In this document: one piece after another, positions 62,853-64,000 of the stretch
How positions within the stretch are numbered: position 1 is the stretch's first letter
Layout: each line of letters opens with the position of its first letter
Notes under the pieces: model-generated
What the model was told of the DNA's origin: nothing
Seen by the model: the letters and a program-made list of their open reading frames with translations, nothing else
The model's database searches: none
Position numbers and translations under genes: made by a program
NCBI RefSeq assembly: GCF_017874735.1
Contig: NZ_JAGGLV010000002.1
Span: 186,001-250,000 of the forward strand
Origin: Paenibacillus silagei
GTDB taxonomy: Bacteria; Bacillota; Bacilli; Paenibacillales; Paenibacillaceae
Reading direction: 5' to 3'
Length of the DNA: 64,000 nt

Positions 62853-64000
62853 TTATTTCAGAGTCCAGTTCGGCAGACTGCCGGCAAGACCGATGAACGG
62901 GCTGACCGAGAGATTCTCAATGCGGCCGTTATAGGCGTATACCGTTTTTTTGTAATTGGTAAAAATGACTGGCAGCTCGTCGTTGAATAGCTGATACAGC
63001 TCTTTATAGACTGCTTTGCGCTGTTCAATATCCGTGGTAGCCAGCGCTTTGTTGTACAGCTCAGTAAACTTCGGGTTGTCATAGTCCGTGATCTCACCAT
63101 CGAAGAACTGCATGAAGCCATCTGCCGGATCGGTCAGCATGCTGGTAGAGAAGGAGACGAGATCATAGTCCCCGCTCTCTGTCTTTGAGACCAGCGAGTT
63201 GAAGTCGGCGAAGATCTCCGGCTGGAAGTCAATGCCGAGCGCCGCGAAGTTCTCTTTGGCGACCGCGATGAAGATGTCTGAGCTCTTGCTCTTGCTGGCC
63301 AGATAATGGATGCTGAGCGGCTTGCCGTCCTTCTCGCGGATGCCCCCTGCCCCTACCGTCCAGCCGGCTTCATCCAGCAGCTTCTTCGCCTGCTCAGGAT
63401 CATATTTGTAAGGATTAATGCCTTCCTCAGTATAGGACCAGGAGATTGGCGAAGCAGGAATGTTGGCTATTGCCCCCGCGCCTTCGGCTGCGTCCACATA
63501 GATGCTCTGCCGGTCCAGCCCATAGACAATCGCCTGTCTGACCCGCTTATCCTTGAGCTGCTCATGCTTCAGGTTAACCTGCATATAGCCATAAGTGCTT
63601 GGGGTATACGGTAGAATATTGACATAACCGAGCTCTTTCAGCTTCGTGATATTTTCTTCTGTTGCAGGAAAAGAGGCATAGTCCACCTCACCCGTCTCAA
63701 GGAACTGCCAGGCATCCCCTGAGGTGGTTTTGTAGATAAAATGTTCTGTCTTAGGCTTGCCCTTGAAGTAATTCGGGTTGGCAATCAGCCGGACCTCTTG
63801 TCCGGGAATGAACTTCTCCAGCGTATAAGGGCCATCGCCCAGCGGCTTCTCATGCAGCTTCTTGATATATTCGAGCTGGCCGAATTTGTAGTCCTTGCCA
63901 TAATAGGCCTTGGACAGCACATTGGAGCCCAGAGTCACCAGCGCCGTGGCATTGGGCTGCTCCAGCGTAACGGAAAGGGTCTGCGGATCAATAATCCGGA
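62853..64000 (-). CDS. Oligopeptide-binding protein (SBP family 5), N-terminus outside the window
   Basis: The last 382 codons of an OppA/DppA-like solute-binding protein are present; the frame is open to the right edge, so the signal peptide and start lie beyond. Visible family features are GDGPYTLEKFIPGQEVRLIANPNYF, VRQAIVYGLDRQSIY, YDPEQAKKLLDEAGW and the closing ELYQLFNDELPVIFTNY. It supplies substrate to the permease genes downstream. The exact ligand, whether peptide, nickel or another solute, cannot be read. Confidence 0.92.
   Translation of the reverse strand, partial: RIIDPQTLSVTLEQPNATALVTLGSNVLSKAYYGKDYKFGQLEYIKKLHEKPLGDGPYTLEKFIPGQEVRLIANPNYFKGKPKTEHFIYKTTSGDAWQFLETGEVDYASFPATEENITKLKELGYVNILPYTPSTYGYMQVNLKHEQLKDKRVRQAIVYGLDRQSIYVDAAEGAGAIANIPASPISWSYTEEGINPYKYDPEQAKKLLDEAGWTVGAGGIREKDGKPLSIHYLASKSKSSDIFIAVAKENFAALGIDFQPEIFADFNSLVSKTESGDYDLVSFSTSMLTDPADGFMQFFDGEITDYDNPKFTELYNKALATTDIEQRKAVYKELYQLFNDELPVIFTNYKKTVYAYNGRIENLSVSPFIGLAGSLPNWTLK

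Overview
The window reads as chromosomal DNA of a Paenibacillus-like Bacillota. Strong AGGAGG-type ribosome binding sites, frequent GTG and TTG starts, moderately high GC, the yhbDEF, ctc, map and lspA genes and many two-component and chemotaxis genes all point that way. The genus is inferred from protein flavour, not from a marker gene. I see no rRNA, tRNA, insertion sequence, prophage or CRISPR array.

Layout. 1-4.1 kb: a frameshifted GNAT acetyltransferase at the left edge, a serine hydrolase, a 0.9-kb gene-poor stretch, a CPBP membrane protease and two small unknown genes. 4.2-8.3 kb: an mcp-cheW-cheA chemosensory cluster. 8.6-16.3 kb: a GPH sugar symporter, PIG-L deacetylase, acetyltransferase, asparaginase, a two-component system and a secreted protein. 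16.4-24.6 kb: a cupin, a soluble YfmS-like receptor, a 1807-residue kinase/ATPase/GAF/PAS/GGDEF protein and a membrane protein. 24.8-27.5 kb: small metabolic and CBS genes. 27.6-31.8 kb: a partner-switching operon (SpoIIE phosphatase, RsbW-like kinase, chemoreceptor, STAS protein). 32.0-38.5 kb: map, cysJI, lspA and an aldo/keto reductase with a MerR-type promoter. 38.7-39.1 kb: a 51-bp tandem repeat array. 39.3-44.6 kb: a phosphorelay/c-di-GMP operon. 44.9-46.5 kb: an ACT-domain/PFL pair. 46.9-48.3 kb: an ECF41-type sigma factor with its carboxymuconolactone-decarboxylase partner and a matching promoter. 48.4-50.5 kb: an MFS exporter with a divergent MarR regulator. 50.5-54.4 kb: an orphan YesN-like regulator, an SMP-30 protein and a GyrI-like protein. 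54.4-58.9 kb: yhbDEF bactofilins, a TerD-vWA protein and ctc (L25) with an attenuator-like leader. 58.9-64 kb: a five-gene oligopeptide ABC transporter whose binding-protein gene runs off the right edge.

Taken together, about half of the coding sequence is sensory: chemoreceptors, histidine kinases, two GGDEF enzymes and partner switching. The least explained material lies between genes. It comprises the 51-bp array with a 3-unit higher-order pattern, two colinear 189-bp repeat copies, a 51/52-bp repeat upstream of two minus-strand genes, a 133-bp inverted-repeat element, and the ctc leader, where an 11-codon reading frame overlaps a terminator.
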